Of a DNA stretch of 64,000 nucleotides, positions 1 to 12,068 are shown piece after piece. The DNA lies in the NCBI GenBank assembly GCA_964057225.1, contig OZ059894.1:6049501-6113500 (forward strand), in the 5' to 3' direction. Numbering within the stretch: position 1 is the first letter of the stretch; every line of letters starts with the position of its first letter. Below the pieces are notes generated by a model, which saw nothing but the letters and a program-made list of their open reading frames with translations, ran no database searches and was not told the DNA's origin. The DNA is from Auanema rhodensis. Taxonomy: Eukaryota; Nematoda; Chromadorea; Rhabditida; Rhabditidae. A program made the position numbers and the translations under genes.

Positions 1-3000
1 TGTCCTTCAAGTTGATTTCTCCAGGTTGGAGCATTCGAATCTTCAAAATCAGCCATGAAAACCTGAAATCGTTCTTACCATATTAAAACTTCAATTTTTT
101 AAATTCTTACGCTTGCTCCTGAGTTCAAAGCGTTAATAATCATTTTACGTTCAGTTGGTCCAGTGATTTCAACACGACGATTCTATACAATATTAATAGA
201 AATATTATAATTCGATGAGATTTCTTACAAGAAGATTGTGTGGAATTTCGGAAGCCTTCCATGATTTGTCATTACGGATGTCAACTGATGCTGGGTCGAA
301 ATCAGGGAACCAGGTTCCATCATCGATATCTAAATTGTTTTCATGATAAGTTTCTTTTTTTTTAATTTGAGTCCAACCTCTTTGAACAAGAATACGCTTC
401 TTCAGAAGATTTTGACGTCTTTTTTCAAAATTCTTGTGAAGTCCGCTGAGGAAACGAAGAGCATCGGGTGAAAGAATTTTTTCATCACCTTGCTCAGAAG
501 AAGCTGTTAGCTGAAAATTGAATATATAATCTGAGAAAAACGGTAGGGAAAATCTAAAATGTCGTAATAGCTCACCATGACAATTTCTTCATCCTCGCTA
601 GATGCCGTAGCAGTTCTGAACTGAGCTTCTTCAGTTGATCCTTAAAAAATTAAATATAATTGGTATAATATGTTACACTTGAAACTGACCAGATAAAGCA
701 GTAGTGCTGGATTTACCACCACTTACAGCATTGGATACATGATCGAAATATCCAGTTCCAACTTCTCTTTGATGCTTAACAGCAGAGTAGCCATGTCTGA
801 AACCAATGAAATGTTTAAACATTTATCTCTCAAATTGCTGATTGATTTAAACATAAATACAGAGTGAAACATACTGTTCAGCAGCAAATTCGTCTTCTTG
901 TAGTGCAGAATAGGCAGCCATACCCTTATTTTTGTAGTTGCGAGCTAAATCAAACATTGAGTATGAGTTAGCATGGAATCCAGCTAATGTAATGAATTGG
1001 TATTTGAAGCCCATAGCACCAAGTTCCTAAATATTTCAATGATCAATATATTTCAACTTATTTTGATTTTACCTTTTGGAATTTCTCCATTTGTGCTGGA
1101 CTAAGATGTTTCTTCCAGTTGAAAGAAGGAGAACAGTTGTATGCAAACATTTTGTCTGGATGAGCCTAAATGAGATATTTTAGATGAATTAGAAAAGTTG
1201 AAAATCAACCTTTCGAACTCCTTCAGCGAATTCCTTAGCATCAGCAATAGTTGGATGACTAGTTTCCATCCAAATTAAGTCACAATATGGAGCATATTCA
1301 ATTGCACGATTAATACAATACTTAATTGAATCCTTATCCTTCAATCTGAATTTATAAAATACTGTTAAGCTTCATAGCTGGCATATGCAACCTATAGAAT
1401 CCCTCCACGGTACGTCCAGCGCTGTAGTCAATGTAAGGATGATCACGCTCATCAATATCACTGAAAAGGATCTCTTCTTCAAAAAATGTTCCAGTATTAT
1501 TCCTGACCTGGTTAAGAGACGACTACTCTCAGCATCAGTACGAGCTACAATAATTGTTGGAACACCACATACATCAGCAGCCAAACGAGAAGCATTAAGA
1601 TGACGAATATGTTGAGCTGTTGGAATTAGAACCTAAAGCATAAGTTATTGCCGAATACATTTTATGTCGATGTTAGTCTGCGAAGAAAAGAATAAAAGAT
1701 TTGATTTTATACCTTTCCACCCATATGTCCGCATTTCTTTTCTGAACCCAATTGATCTTCAAAATGGACTCCTGCTGCTCCAGCTTCAATATAAGCCTTA
1801 AAATCAATATATTTTTACTTTAATTATGATATAATATAATAAGAATCTGTTTAATTTAAATTATAAAATGATAAGAAATGTATAGCTATATCATCAACCT
1901 GTTGTTTTTGTTATGAAAATCTTTAAAAATTGATAATACTTCATCAAAAGAATTAAAATCTAATCAAGGAACTATTTAATTTAATTAAAAACAAACTTTG
2001 TTTGTTTGTTTTCAGTAATAGTATCATGTTATCGATATTTTTTCTGTTAAATGTTTTGCGGTAAACTTTGCTTTTTCAATGATATATCAGAGATGTTGAT
2101 CCAAATAGGGGAGATACAACTATAAATACGTTGCTAACTAGAATACATGTGATTTCTATCCCAAATTCTGTCTAGATAGAAGATATTACACACGAGTTTT
2201 CTTTACTTCATAGATCACACTGACCATTAAGCGATATACATATATTAAAGGGGTTCAATCACATGAACATTTCGTGTCTTCACTTTTATCATTTTACGAT
2301 TAGAAAAACACTTGTTCATATATATCTTGAATTCCGAATATGATTGATAAGATTATAATCATTAGAAAAAACAATTTTATCTTTTCTCTCTCTCTCTCTC
2401 TCTCACTATCTTTCCCTCTATCTTCTATTAATGACTTTCATCTACCTTCATGAGCTCAAAACAATTCAAGGCTCCTCCGAATCCTGCTTCAGCATCAGCA
2501 ACAATAGGAGCATACCAATCACGCCGAGCCATGTAATCTTCAGCTTCAACAGCATCAATCTGAATATTTAACAATAAACAAAATATTTTTTAAATATTAA
2601 GCACTTGGTCTGCTCTTCGTAAACTCTTATTAATGCGTTTAGCGAGTTCAGGGCCAGAATTGGCTGGATAGAGTGACTGATCAGGATACATATCAGAAGC
2701 CGTATTGGCATCGGCGGCTACTTGCCAACCTAAAGAATTTATTTAAAAAACACCGAACAATAATACAATTGAGTAACCTGAAAGATAGATTGCTTTAAGG
2801 CCAGCTCGAACCATCTGAACAGCTTGATTTCCAGTTTGAGCTCCCAGAGCTGCTACGAAAGGCTCGGTGTGAAGAAGTTGCCATAACTATAAATTTGAAT
2901 GTATACAAAACCCCAACGTAAGTCTGAACCTTGTTAGCTCCACGTGTGGCTAATGTGTATTCAATATCAATAGAACCCCTGAGTTTTAACACATCTTCCA

Positions 3001-3316
3001 CCTAAGATTTTTTAATTTGGTTTGAATTATCTTTGTATTAAGCATTCAAACCTGATAATCTCGCTTAATACCTTTGAACCTCCCTTTCGGAGCTGTCTTC
3101 ACAACCTGAAAGAAGTATTTTATATATTTTATACATTCTATAACTTTATTTAATAATAGTAATAATAGCTAAATATAATATAGAACATTATGTTTTGTAC
3201 ATATATACACAATTACAAAAACAATGACATAAATAAGACTAATAATAATCCAGTTTAGAAGAACTAAAATTATATATATGACATACCTGATACCAGTTCT
3301 TAGCGGCCTGTGACAT
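1..3316 (-). CDS. icl-1: Bifunctional isocitrate lyase/malate synthase (glyoxylate cycle), 5' part, cut by the window edge
   Basis: Isocitrate lyase splits isocitrate into succinate and glyoxylate; malate synthase condenses glyoxylate with acetyl-CoA, so the fused enzyme turns lipid carbon into sugar precursors. The start is the ATG at 3316 ([10 protein letters not shown]), closed by a GTATGT donor at 3286. The chain then runs through [40 protein letters not shown] and [26 protein letters not shown] carries the ICL catalytic cysteine (about 1714-1745). A Ser/Glu-rich linker (480-640) leads into the malate synthase half, whose first block ([18 protein letters not shown]) is at 1-65; the rest lies left of the window. 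The ICL-MS order is that of the Caenorhabditis ICL-1 fusion. Introns are about 50 nt except one of about 650 nt (1801-2448). No broken exon was seen. Confidence 0.96.
2384..2404. repeat. (CT)n microsatellite in the long icl-1 intron
   Basis: About ten CT units inside the only long intron of the glyoxylate-cycle gene. Ordinary simple sequence. Confidence 0.9.
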
Positions 3317-3552
3317 TATGATAGCCTTGATTCAGAAGACAATTTTATTTGAACGAGGAGGAGACAACACATAACTATAATAAGACAATCATTTCCTTAT
3401 ATAGACAGATAGAGAGGCTGGACTTTAAACAGTACAATCATTTGGGGAGAGCCTAAACAACTACGAAGAACGCTTACTTCTACGTTTTATAGATAATTAT
3501 TGTTTGAGAGAGCGATAGAAAGAGAAAGAGGACAAAAATCAGAAGAAGCTGT

Positions 3553-3906
3553 ATGATTTGTGATACTATAAGAGATACGATAGACCGAAAGAAAAAGGGG
3601 AAAATCTTTTATAAACAAACACGTCATCAACTACTACGGGCAATAATGATTAGAAGAACTGTGAATGGTTCAAAGTATTTTGAGATCAATCCAACTGAAA
3701 AAACGGGGGTTTCCTGTTTGAATGATAATCCACGTGATTTCATGAAAACAGATATTACCCGGGAGCAAAGTAACAAGTCGAATATTCTGAAGCATGCGTT
3801 AAGATCATATTTCCATGAAAAGGCAGGGAGCAATCTTTACGAGCAATACTATCAGATGGACTTTATTTTTTCCTCTTTGATAATTCTTTTCAAATGTTTT
3901 TTATAG
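3553..3906 (+). CDS. Uncertain single-exon ORF, 117 aa
   Basis: An ATG-initiated open frame of 117 codons, divergent from icl-1 and starting about 240 bp from its ATG. It begins MICDTIRDTIDRKKKGKIFY and is mixed charged, with a hydrophobic C-terminus (FIFSSLIILFKCFL). An AAAATCAG about 15 nt upstream could be a trans-splice acceptor, and an AATAAA lies near 4112. I recognise no domain. In sequence this AT-rich, a frame of this length is expected about once by chance in a window of this size, so the call rests only on length, the ATG and a fairly protein-like composition. It could equally be icl-1 promoter DNA. Confidence 0.35.
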   Translation: MICDTIRDTIDRKKKGKIFYKQTRHQLLRAIMIRRTVNGSKYFEINPTEKTGVSCLNDNPRDFMKTDITREQSNKSNILKHALRSYFHEKAGSNLYEQYYQMDFIFSSLIILFKCFL

Positions 3907-5351
3907 CTTGTATGAGAAAATAATTTGCCTTATAGCCCTAAATAGTGAACATTGAAATTCTTTGAGTAGCACTAATCAAAGAACAGTCAATATCTTTAGT
4001 GTCTTTATGTGTCTTCATAATTTGTCCAAACAATCTTGTACTATGATACTATATCAGTGGATTGTAGCCTAGAAATCTGTTACTTTAAACTTGAATTTCC
4101 AACTTTATACATCAGAACCGTTGTAATAAAATTTTATAAGATAATGTTGCTACTAACTTATCTATGAATGAATAATTATTGTTGTTGAGCATAACATTTA
4201 AAAATTATATATATATAGACATATATATATATAAGAACATACTATATAACTTATATATGTTTTTCCTCATTGAAGAGGAGGAATATATGTTTTAACTATG
4301 GTTTTTTATTTCTTTTAATTTTATTTGTATATTTATTTCATTAAATAAATGGATGACACACTAAATAATAATACAAAAATTGTTAAAAAAACATAAAATG
4401 TTGCTTTTATTTTCAAATATTTGAACTATATAGTATCAAAACACTATATTAATGCACAGAAATTATAATTATATGTATACAATATCAACGTCATTAATGC
4501 AAATTTAATATTTTAAAATATTATAATTAGAGAATAATATATACTTTTTATTATTTGTTTTAACAATTTATAAGAATTTCAAAGTTTTAAAACAAGAAAG
4601 AAATACAATCATTAGCTTCCGTTCATATTACTACTATAGGCACTATTCAAGAAATATTATATTAAATATTATATATTGGACTTTGTTCATATGATGAAGA
4701 TAAGGTATTATAGTGATATTTTTTAAAATATTTAGAATCAATCAATTGTTTTGCAAAATAAAAATTAAAAGAAGAATTGTAGAACCTAACCGAACTTCTT
4801 CTTTTGTGTTTTATTGGTCTTTCTTTCCTGATTTTAAAGAACTAACAAAAAATGCTGGCTGACTGATGTTAGAACGAAAACAGGCTCAGTTCATATCTTG
4901 CTTAAGCTTGCATACAAAATCAAAGCAATTTGATGATCAGAGATGATTGCCGTAGTAGAATAAGCTTGTTCATACATAACTACATGATGCTAACAACATA
5001 AACTTGTTGATATATTATACAACATTCTCTGATATCTTATCGTTATTCTTATATTCTCTCTATAGATGTTATATTATCTTGTCATTTTGGCCAGACTTTA
5101 TGCATTTGTTTGAGCTGTCAAGAGTTTGAACAACCCCTTGAAACTGTTCCATTTGCTTCTCTCGTTCATGCTGTTGCTCTCACACTTCCACCCTATCTTT
5201 TTCCGTTCAATTTTGACATTTCACCCTTCAATAGGATCAAACTGGACATAGTCTGTTCTTCTGCATTCCTTTTTTCAAAGAATTTAAATTCATTCTGTTC
5301 AATATTCTGCTTCTCTCACCCCCGTTCTTCCTTATATTCGTACTTTAGAAT
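3907..5351. other. AT-rich intergenic DNA
   Basis: No convincing ORF, RNA gene or repeat. The longest open frame (about 5110-5364) starts only at a non-ATG codon and overlaps the next gene's first exon in another frame. Confidence 0.6.
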
Positions 5352-6196
5352 ATGCTTATCCTAGTACCAATTGTACTTTTTATTCAATGGCAGGTTATTT
5401 ATTTGTTTTTCCTATTCAAAAAAAAGTTTTTTCTCTAAGTTCAGTTAGTTACCTCATATGATCACCGAAGTCTAACACCAGGCTCTTTAAGAAAGAAGTT
5501 ATGTGATAAGGATGAAAGTATATTATTATGTAAAATAATGGTATCTATTATACTATTCGTATTTAATTTATTATATTGTTTTCTTATTTTTTAGATAAAA
5601 CCTGATATTCAGAATAATCCTAACCGTTTTTATAAATATTCTATTTGTACTGATAATCCTCATCTGCGGATATGTAGAAGATTACAAACTAATGCAATTT
5701 CTGTTCAAAAGCCTATTATTGACGATAAGGTTAATAATTATTATCAAAAATATGTATTATTCCTTTATGTCTATTTTTTGCAGAAAACAGTAGAAGAGAC
5801 TTCAACAGCACTTGGGGAGATAAGATCAACCACTGAAGAATCACTAACCAGCACAACAATGGTTAGCGTGCTTTTCCAAATATATCATAGAATTCTTTAA
5901 AGATTGTTAACAACAGTTTAACAACTGAGAAGATAACACTGCAAAAACTATCAACACCACAGCTGATCTCATTAGTATTGACCACAGCTGTAACACCAGC
6001 TAAGGTAGAAGAAACTAAGGATGAAGCAGAAGAAACTAAGGATGAAGCAGAAGAAACTGAGGTAAGCTTTACGCTTTATTGGATACACATCTATCACACA
6101 TTAATGGCTTTAACTATTTAGATAACAACAACTCCTGAAATAACAGAAGATGGTACATCAACAGTAGGAATATTTTATTCTGAAGATATATTCTAA
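5352..6196 (+). CDS. Small secreted Thr/Glu-rich protein, 162 aa, five exons
   Basis: The exons are 5352-5393, 5595-5729, 5784-5861, 5903-6061 and 6122-6196. Every junction is phase 0 and the frame stays open to TAA. Residues 1-14 (MLILVPIVLFIQWQ) look like a signal peptide. A basic, two-cysteine middle (YKYSICTDNPHLRICRRL) follows, then a Ser/Thr-rich region and an acidic internal repeat (EETKDEA twice plus a partial copy), ending GIFYSEDIF. TACTTTAG lies 2 nt before the ATG and could be a spliced-leader acceptor, which supports this start. The exon 4 acceptor (CTTTAAAG) is weak. I know no family; the make-up suggests an extracellular, possibly O-glycosylated, low-complexity protein. The continuous phase chain is the main evidence. 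Confidence 0.72.
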
Positions 6197-6778
6197 AGTT
6201 AATCAAATACATATGTTTATATTTAAATATAATTATTGATAATCCTGGTGCTATAGAATTCAATTTATCATTTTTATTTATAATCAAGAAGCTTCATTTC
6301 AGTTTTTATGTATTATTCTCACTTTTTTTTTCGTTTAGGTGAAAAAGTTTTTCAAATATACAAGTTTGTAATACATTGTTTTTAAACGAAAAAAAAATTG
6401 GAAAGAATTCTAATATGTATAGTTTGTAATGATATTCTTGACTCATATTATTAATCATACTCTTTTTTAAACAATTACATGTTTTATTTTTCTATTTGCT
6501 GATCTCATTATTGTCATCTTTTAGGATAAATTGTCCTTTTCATTGGAAATTTTTCTTAAATTTCAATTCCAAATCATATAATATACCTTGTATTGAAAGG
6601 GTAATAGTGTCTGTAAATATTGACTTCATTTCTTAGTTTGCACACATACATAACCATATATTCTTTATAAAAATAGAAAAATAAAATTTTAATTTCCAAC
6701 ATGTTTATATGAATTTCAAATGAATATTTTGAATTAGTATTTATTATTATATACATATATGTACATGTAACGTACTGT

Positions 6779-7200
6779 CTATGTCAATGATGTCACTTTA
6801 ATTGATGGATCATTTAATAATACATTTTGATATTTTTTAAAAAAGTGATCTCTATTTTTAGATAAATAAAAAGCTAAAAGTATTGCTCTCTGCTCGTTTC
6901 CTCTAATATTCTTAAAGTCTTTTTGATTTTCGTTGTTGTAAAGAGTGGGGGCGCAGAGTCGACGAATAGCCCTGAACGATTGAGAAGAAACATCCGGACT
7001 AGCAACACCGTATGAATGTTTGTCAGATTGGTTCTGTTTAATTGGACGATTTTTAAGAACAATTTTTTTTGCATGTCTTTCCTATATTCTTTTTCTATTT
7101 CTTAAATATTTTGAGTTCCCAACATTTTTTCGTCAAGTTCAAAGCTTGAGCCACTTATTCCGCAGTGCTTGTCTTCCAGTGATTCTTTAAGCGTTTCCAT
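6779..7200 (-). CDS. Unrecognised small gene, about 120 aa, splice uncertain
   Basis: The minus strand has a frame of about 100 codons ending in TAG at 6779-6781, with well-balanced codons (for example SYGVASPDVSSQSFRAIRRL and RGNEQRAILLAFYLSKN). A second open block opens with an ATG at 7200 (METLKESLEDKHCGISG), after an in-frame stop and a TTTCATTCAG that could be a leader acceptor. The two blocks are in different frames. One 47-nt intron, with a poor donor (AAT/GTTGGG) and a weak acceptor (GGAAAG/A), would join them in frame as ...FELDEK-I-HAKKIVLKN.... A frameshifted pseudogene is the alternative. No domain was recognised, and there is no signal peptide or membrane helix. Confidence 0.5.
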
Positions 7201-7647
7201 ATTTGAACTATGATGAATGTTTCAAGAAACTTCTTGAAAACTTTTATATTCTGAATGAAATTAATATGAACAAGTTTAATGTAATCTTATACATCTTAAC
7301 TATCAGCTTTGATGAAATATAAAGATGATGTATACATTAAGCAATATTATATAGAATACTAATATGTTAAGAAGATATTATTAAAAACTTTCAAATAGTA
7401 TCATAATAAGAAAAAGAATTTATTATGTTACTAGATAGATTGAAGATGTTTATGAAGGTTCGTCTTCTGCTGGCATCTGTTCTCTTTACAGCATGTATCT
7501 TTAAGCCCTTTGGCATTCTTCTACTATTGATTGGATCATATGATAAGACTCGAACTTTTCTAGATATTGTTCTATTTACTCTTTTATTTTTTTTTATTTT
7601 TCTTTTCAAATTGGTATTTAATTTATAAAGTTTTGATCATTTGAAGA

Positions 7648-8540
7648 ATGGTTACCATCACTACTGATGGTGAATATCAGCCTTGGTATGCACGTCGTTC
7701 ATTTCCCGTCTTTTGCTTTCCCTGTCTTCCAGCTTATATGGGAGTGTGGCCAGCAAGGTTTGTTGTTTTCATAATTATTTTTAATTTGAAGAAGTGAAAA
7801 AGGGGTCAGGTATCACCATATGTTTATACTTTTTTTTCTTGTATACCCATCAACACAAACTAAATTCATGTTTGAGAGAAAATAAAAATTTCTATGTAAT
7901 CAGTATTGTATTAACTAGTAAAATATTTAAAATTTGAAAAGATATAATAATATTCATATTGCAATCCTTGAATTTATTCGTTTTAGGAGATGTGTTTTGA
8001 TGTTAGGAGCAGTTCTGTTCTTTGTCGGAGTTATGATTCTTTTGGCCATGCTGCTCACCTGTATTGCCGTAGAATGCTCGAACATGTACTTTTTATTTTT
8101 CATATAAATTTACTAAATTCTATATAATTTTCCATTCTCTTCTAAAATTCCTACTTTATAGTGCTGGAGCTCTCGTCCCATTGGCTCTTATTTTAATTAT
8201 TGTGGGTATTCTTCTTTTCCATTGTGGCTGGGCAGCAAACCTTTTAGATGATAAGGGACAAGTTCCAATTAAGTAAGAATAGTTAAATAGTTGCAAAATT
8301 AAATTTTATTTCTTGTAGACGTACTGTTAGAACCACTACTACCACTTACCATACTGATCCTGAATCAGATGCTGCTCAAATTCGTTTGTTTGAAGAAGCC
8401 GCTCGTCCAGACCTTCCAGAGGTATGGTTCTTAGTGATTTGAATCTTGCAATTCTTCATTTTCAGGTTAAACAAGGATATTGGCAATTTGAAGATAAGGA
8501 ATCTTGGCAAGCAGTCGCCAACCCATATCCAATCCAGTAA
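7648..8540 (+). CDS. Two-helix membrane protein, 165 aa, five exons
   Basis: The exons are 7648-7757, 7987-8085, 8162-8272, 8319-8421 and 8466-8540; they keep frame and give 165 aa. An aromatic, Cys-containing N-terminus (MVTITTDGEYQPWYARRSFP) is followed by helix 1 (CVLMLGAVLFFVGVMILLAM, about residues 38-62). A short loop with CAVEC-like cysteines leads to helix 2 (PLALILIIVGILLFHCGW, about 72-95). The hydrophilic tail is rich in Thr and acidic residues (RTVRTTTTTYHTDPESDAAQ) and ends ANPYPIQ. The last CAG-TAA also reads as a perfect GTAAGT donor, so a longer isoform is possible. I recognise no named family; it looks like a small plasma- or endomembrane protein with both ends on the same side. 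Confidence 0.8.
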
Positions 8541-11500
8541 GTTTCTTTCCGCAATCACTTAATCATATTCCATTTACAACCATATGTGTTTAAAGTAATT
8601 TATAAACATGTTTAAAGAAAAGCGCATTAGTCAGCTTTTCATAAACTTCACAACATTTGTTTATGTATAATCATTTAGACACACGTTGAAGAATTGCTTA
8701 GAACGACAACCATACTAGATAGAGACTAAACGTTTATGTTATGGAAGAAGAACTTTGTATGAAATTAACTTGTCATTTCGTATTTCAAGCAAATTAATAT
8801 CTTCTCAACATTATTGTATATTCACATTTACTGCTTTTCATGCTAACACCAAAAAAAATTCTCAAAATCTTGATTTTAAATCGAGAGTTTTACCATTTTC
8901 ATTCTTTTGTTGCAATGCTATTGTTGTATGCAGTATAAGTCTATTAACTTTACAATGAATGCCCTCCTTATTCAGTATTACTGTCAGCTGTCTCTTAATC
9001 CATCTTTTAGAATAAATTTTTCTAATTTAAAAAAAAATCACAAAACCATTTATTGATATACGTATACATATATGTATATATATTTGATATCTTTACAAAT
9101 TTACCAAATGAGATATAAACAACTATGAGTAATATAACCCAAGGTTAGATAGGAAACAACAAAAACACTTCAAAATATTTTCAAATTTTCATGTATTTAT
9201 GCTTCTCCATCTTGATTATCGATTTTCTACATTTTCTTTCAATTAGCATAACTTCACGTCAATCTTGTATACGTTGATAATTCCACGTAGCATTTTGACT
9301 TCAATTATTCACACGAGCGGCTTGTATTCATTTATCTATTTTTTAAAATTAACTTTTGCTTTATTCATCTAATTCATATGTTCACTACTAATATACTAAG
9401 AGTCTATTGTAATCGAATTATCTCACAATTTTGGTTTGTACTTACATTTGGTCCTTTTATACCCATTCAATATAACATATTGTCCTTGTGCTCAGATTCA
9501 AATGGCTGAATCAGCTATTTTTTTCTAAAAAAATGACATTTCATAATCGTTTTCTCACCGATATCGCATAAATGACCATCGAGTCAGAAAAACGATGAAT
9601 GGAATTAGAAAAAGCCGTTGATGGGGCATCGAGGGTGGCCCCAATTTTGCGTACTCATAGACTTTCCCATTTAATCATAGTTAACACGTGTTCACAGTTC
9701 TTCTAAATGGCATTTCATTGTCATATTCATTATTCCCTATATAATCCATATGGCAATTGCTAGAAAAAAAATATAAAGATTCCTCTTAAACAGAATGTTG
9801 ATTTTCTTCATATTATTTTGCATTCTTAAATCAATTAATGTTTGTTTGGAAAAAAAATTTTTTTTAACTATGTGATGATCTGAATGAGCTGTTTCTTTCA
9901 ACGATTTTTCTTCGTCAATTTTGAATGAATCTCCCAAATCGCTTTTTTTATCCACGGCACCCAACTACAGTTCTTACAATAAAACATCTGCATCATTATC
10001 TCATTTCAAATCATCACATTTCTACTTTTATTCACTAGTTTATGATATTTAATATTTAACTCCGAGTTTCTCTCCATTTATCTCTTTCTCGCTCTCTTCT
10101 GTTTTATCATCTTCCGGAGCATCCTACCTCACTAACAAACTCGCCGTTTTTCCATTTGACGATAACGACAGCCCTGCTCATATTGAGCAGTTTGCCCAAT
10201 TGGCCCATCTCCACTATCGTCTTCATCTTCCTTTCGTTGTAATCTATCGCCCATCGTTGATTGTGGACGACCGGCTGTTGCTCTTCATTGTGTCCATTTG
10301 TTATTCAAGTACTCACCTTGCCATCTCCGTCTCTTCAGTTTCCTTACAGCTTTTCGATGAATCGTCCACTTTTGCAACACTGCTTCATATAAATTTTGTT
10401 TCGAGTATTTCAACTTCGCTCTCTTTATTGTCTGTCGCAACTTTGTTCCATTTTTTCCTTAGATACACCCACTTTTTTCGACAACTTAGTTGAAATATAT
10501 AGCTAGTCAGTGTTAGTTTCTCTTACATTTTGATCAGCTATGTTGAAGCTTCTTCTTTTTACTACCCCTTTATATATCTTTATCCCAATCCATGAACATT
10601 TTTTCCTTTGTTTACTTTTGGCTAGCCGTTCTTGTGTACCTCGCCACATGACAACGTGTCCAATGCATACCATTCTGTTTTTTTTTGGCTTCAAATTTGA
10701 CCATTTCAGTGTTTCCATTGTTTTAAAATTTGTAAACGATATGAAATCGCTCAGATTATTCTCTCTATATTTCATTTAATGCTTATTCTCTTATGCTGCT
10801 AGCTAATATGTAAGCTTGAAATCATTTAAAAAATATTTCGTTAAGTTTTCGCAACATTTTCTGATAAATATTCAGTTACTTTTGGAATTTGTTGGTGGTA
10901 CAATAGCAAATGTTTAATCAAGCAGAAGGTCACATCAAGAGTCTACTTGTGCGTATCGTCTAACGACGGCCAACATCCTCCCGTTCCTATTTATTCGACC
11001 GATTTGCGCCTTATTCTATTCTGCTTCTCGCATAATATCTGACAACGATACAGTTACGCGCTAGTGCAGACACAGTTCTCACATTTCTATTTTAATTAGT
11101 GAGCACAACTAGTGAACGTCTGGAATTCGGCCGACCGTTTTCCACTCTTTTGCTTAAGACCTCGGTTACACAAAGGACTCGTTCCGCTTCAAGCTGAACG
11201 TTGAACGAACCTTAGATCGTCACCGTATGATACGTTGCGCATATATGGTGTTTCACTTTGTTTGCGCCAACTGGATCTATATTATTACTATTTTACCTTA
11301 TAATTACACTTATTTTTTCATTGGAATGCTGGTAAATAAGCAACTTTCCATATGATTCTCTGAGTATTGAAAGAAAGCTTTCTCTTTTATCGATCTACAC
11401 ATGATTAGCTATTGACAAACTTCAAATAATCCTTTTGTGACTTGTATATGTTGAATATATATATATATACAGGTAATTACCTAATTTCTCTTCTGTGTAC

Positions 11501-12068
11501 ACCATGGTCGTCGGCGTCAGTCAGTCATTTAACTGGACATTGAACCAGCCACATCTATCCAGCCATCCACAACGATGACTATTCTTCATGTCGTTTATTT
11601 ATCGTTCTTCTTTCACCATACGTATTCATACTATTTGAGATTCTAGTTCATAATTATGTCTTCTTGTGTTCTCTTCTGACCATTTTGAGCTATATTACTT
11701 GCTTTGTACCGACTTCATATCATTTTACTTTTTCATTTTTCAGCTGACTTATGTTTATCTCTGCCTTTACTTCTCTCTTTTCCTCTTCGGTCGTAACTTT
11801 CTATCTTTACAGATATCGTTTTTCTTTTCACCCTCCTTATCTTTAACAGTCTTTTTTTGATCTTTTCTTTCTGATACCCGACTGGAGCGTTCACTTGTGC
11901 TTGACGTGAACAAGTGAGACATTAGGATGAAGGGCGTGATGAGTCAGAAGGTCTGCTGCTTCCCCACTCCTTGTTATTTCTCCTCCCCTTCGCTCAATTT
12001 TCTGTTCCCATCAACGCACATCTCACGGTAATGGTGTATTGCTGGCTGTTTCCCCGGCTATTGATAAG
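8541..12068. other. Intergenic DNA upstream of rin-1
   Basis: A 3.5-kb stretch without a firm gene. 10.1-11.3 kb is less AT-rich than its surroundings and carries several overlapping open frames on both strands (see findings), so an upstream rin-1 exon or promoter may lie here. 11455-11471 is a short TA run. Confidence 0.5.

Noticed and set aside
3627-3833. Minus-strand open frame opposite the 3553-3906 ORF
   Set aside because: Shadow of the opposite strand, Leu/Ser/Phe-rich and without ATG context or splice sites.
7391-7628. Overlapping open frames on both strands just before the two-helix protein gene
   Set aside because: The plus frame is a T-rich hydrophobic translation in a different frame from the gene and ends 20 bp before its ATG; the minus frame is its Lys/Arg-rich mirror.
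9505-9515. GCTGAATCAGC palindrome resembling a Maf/AP-1 site
   Set aside because: Too short and isolated to support a regulatory claim.
9737-9964. Minus-strand frame with a protein-like start (AVDKKSDLGDSFKIDEEKSL)
   Set aside because: No ATG, only a bare CTGTAG acceptor, and an equally good competing frame. Purine-rich strands here often give Lys/Glu/Asp-rich pseudo-proteins.
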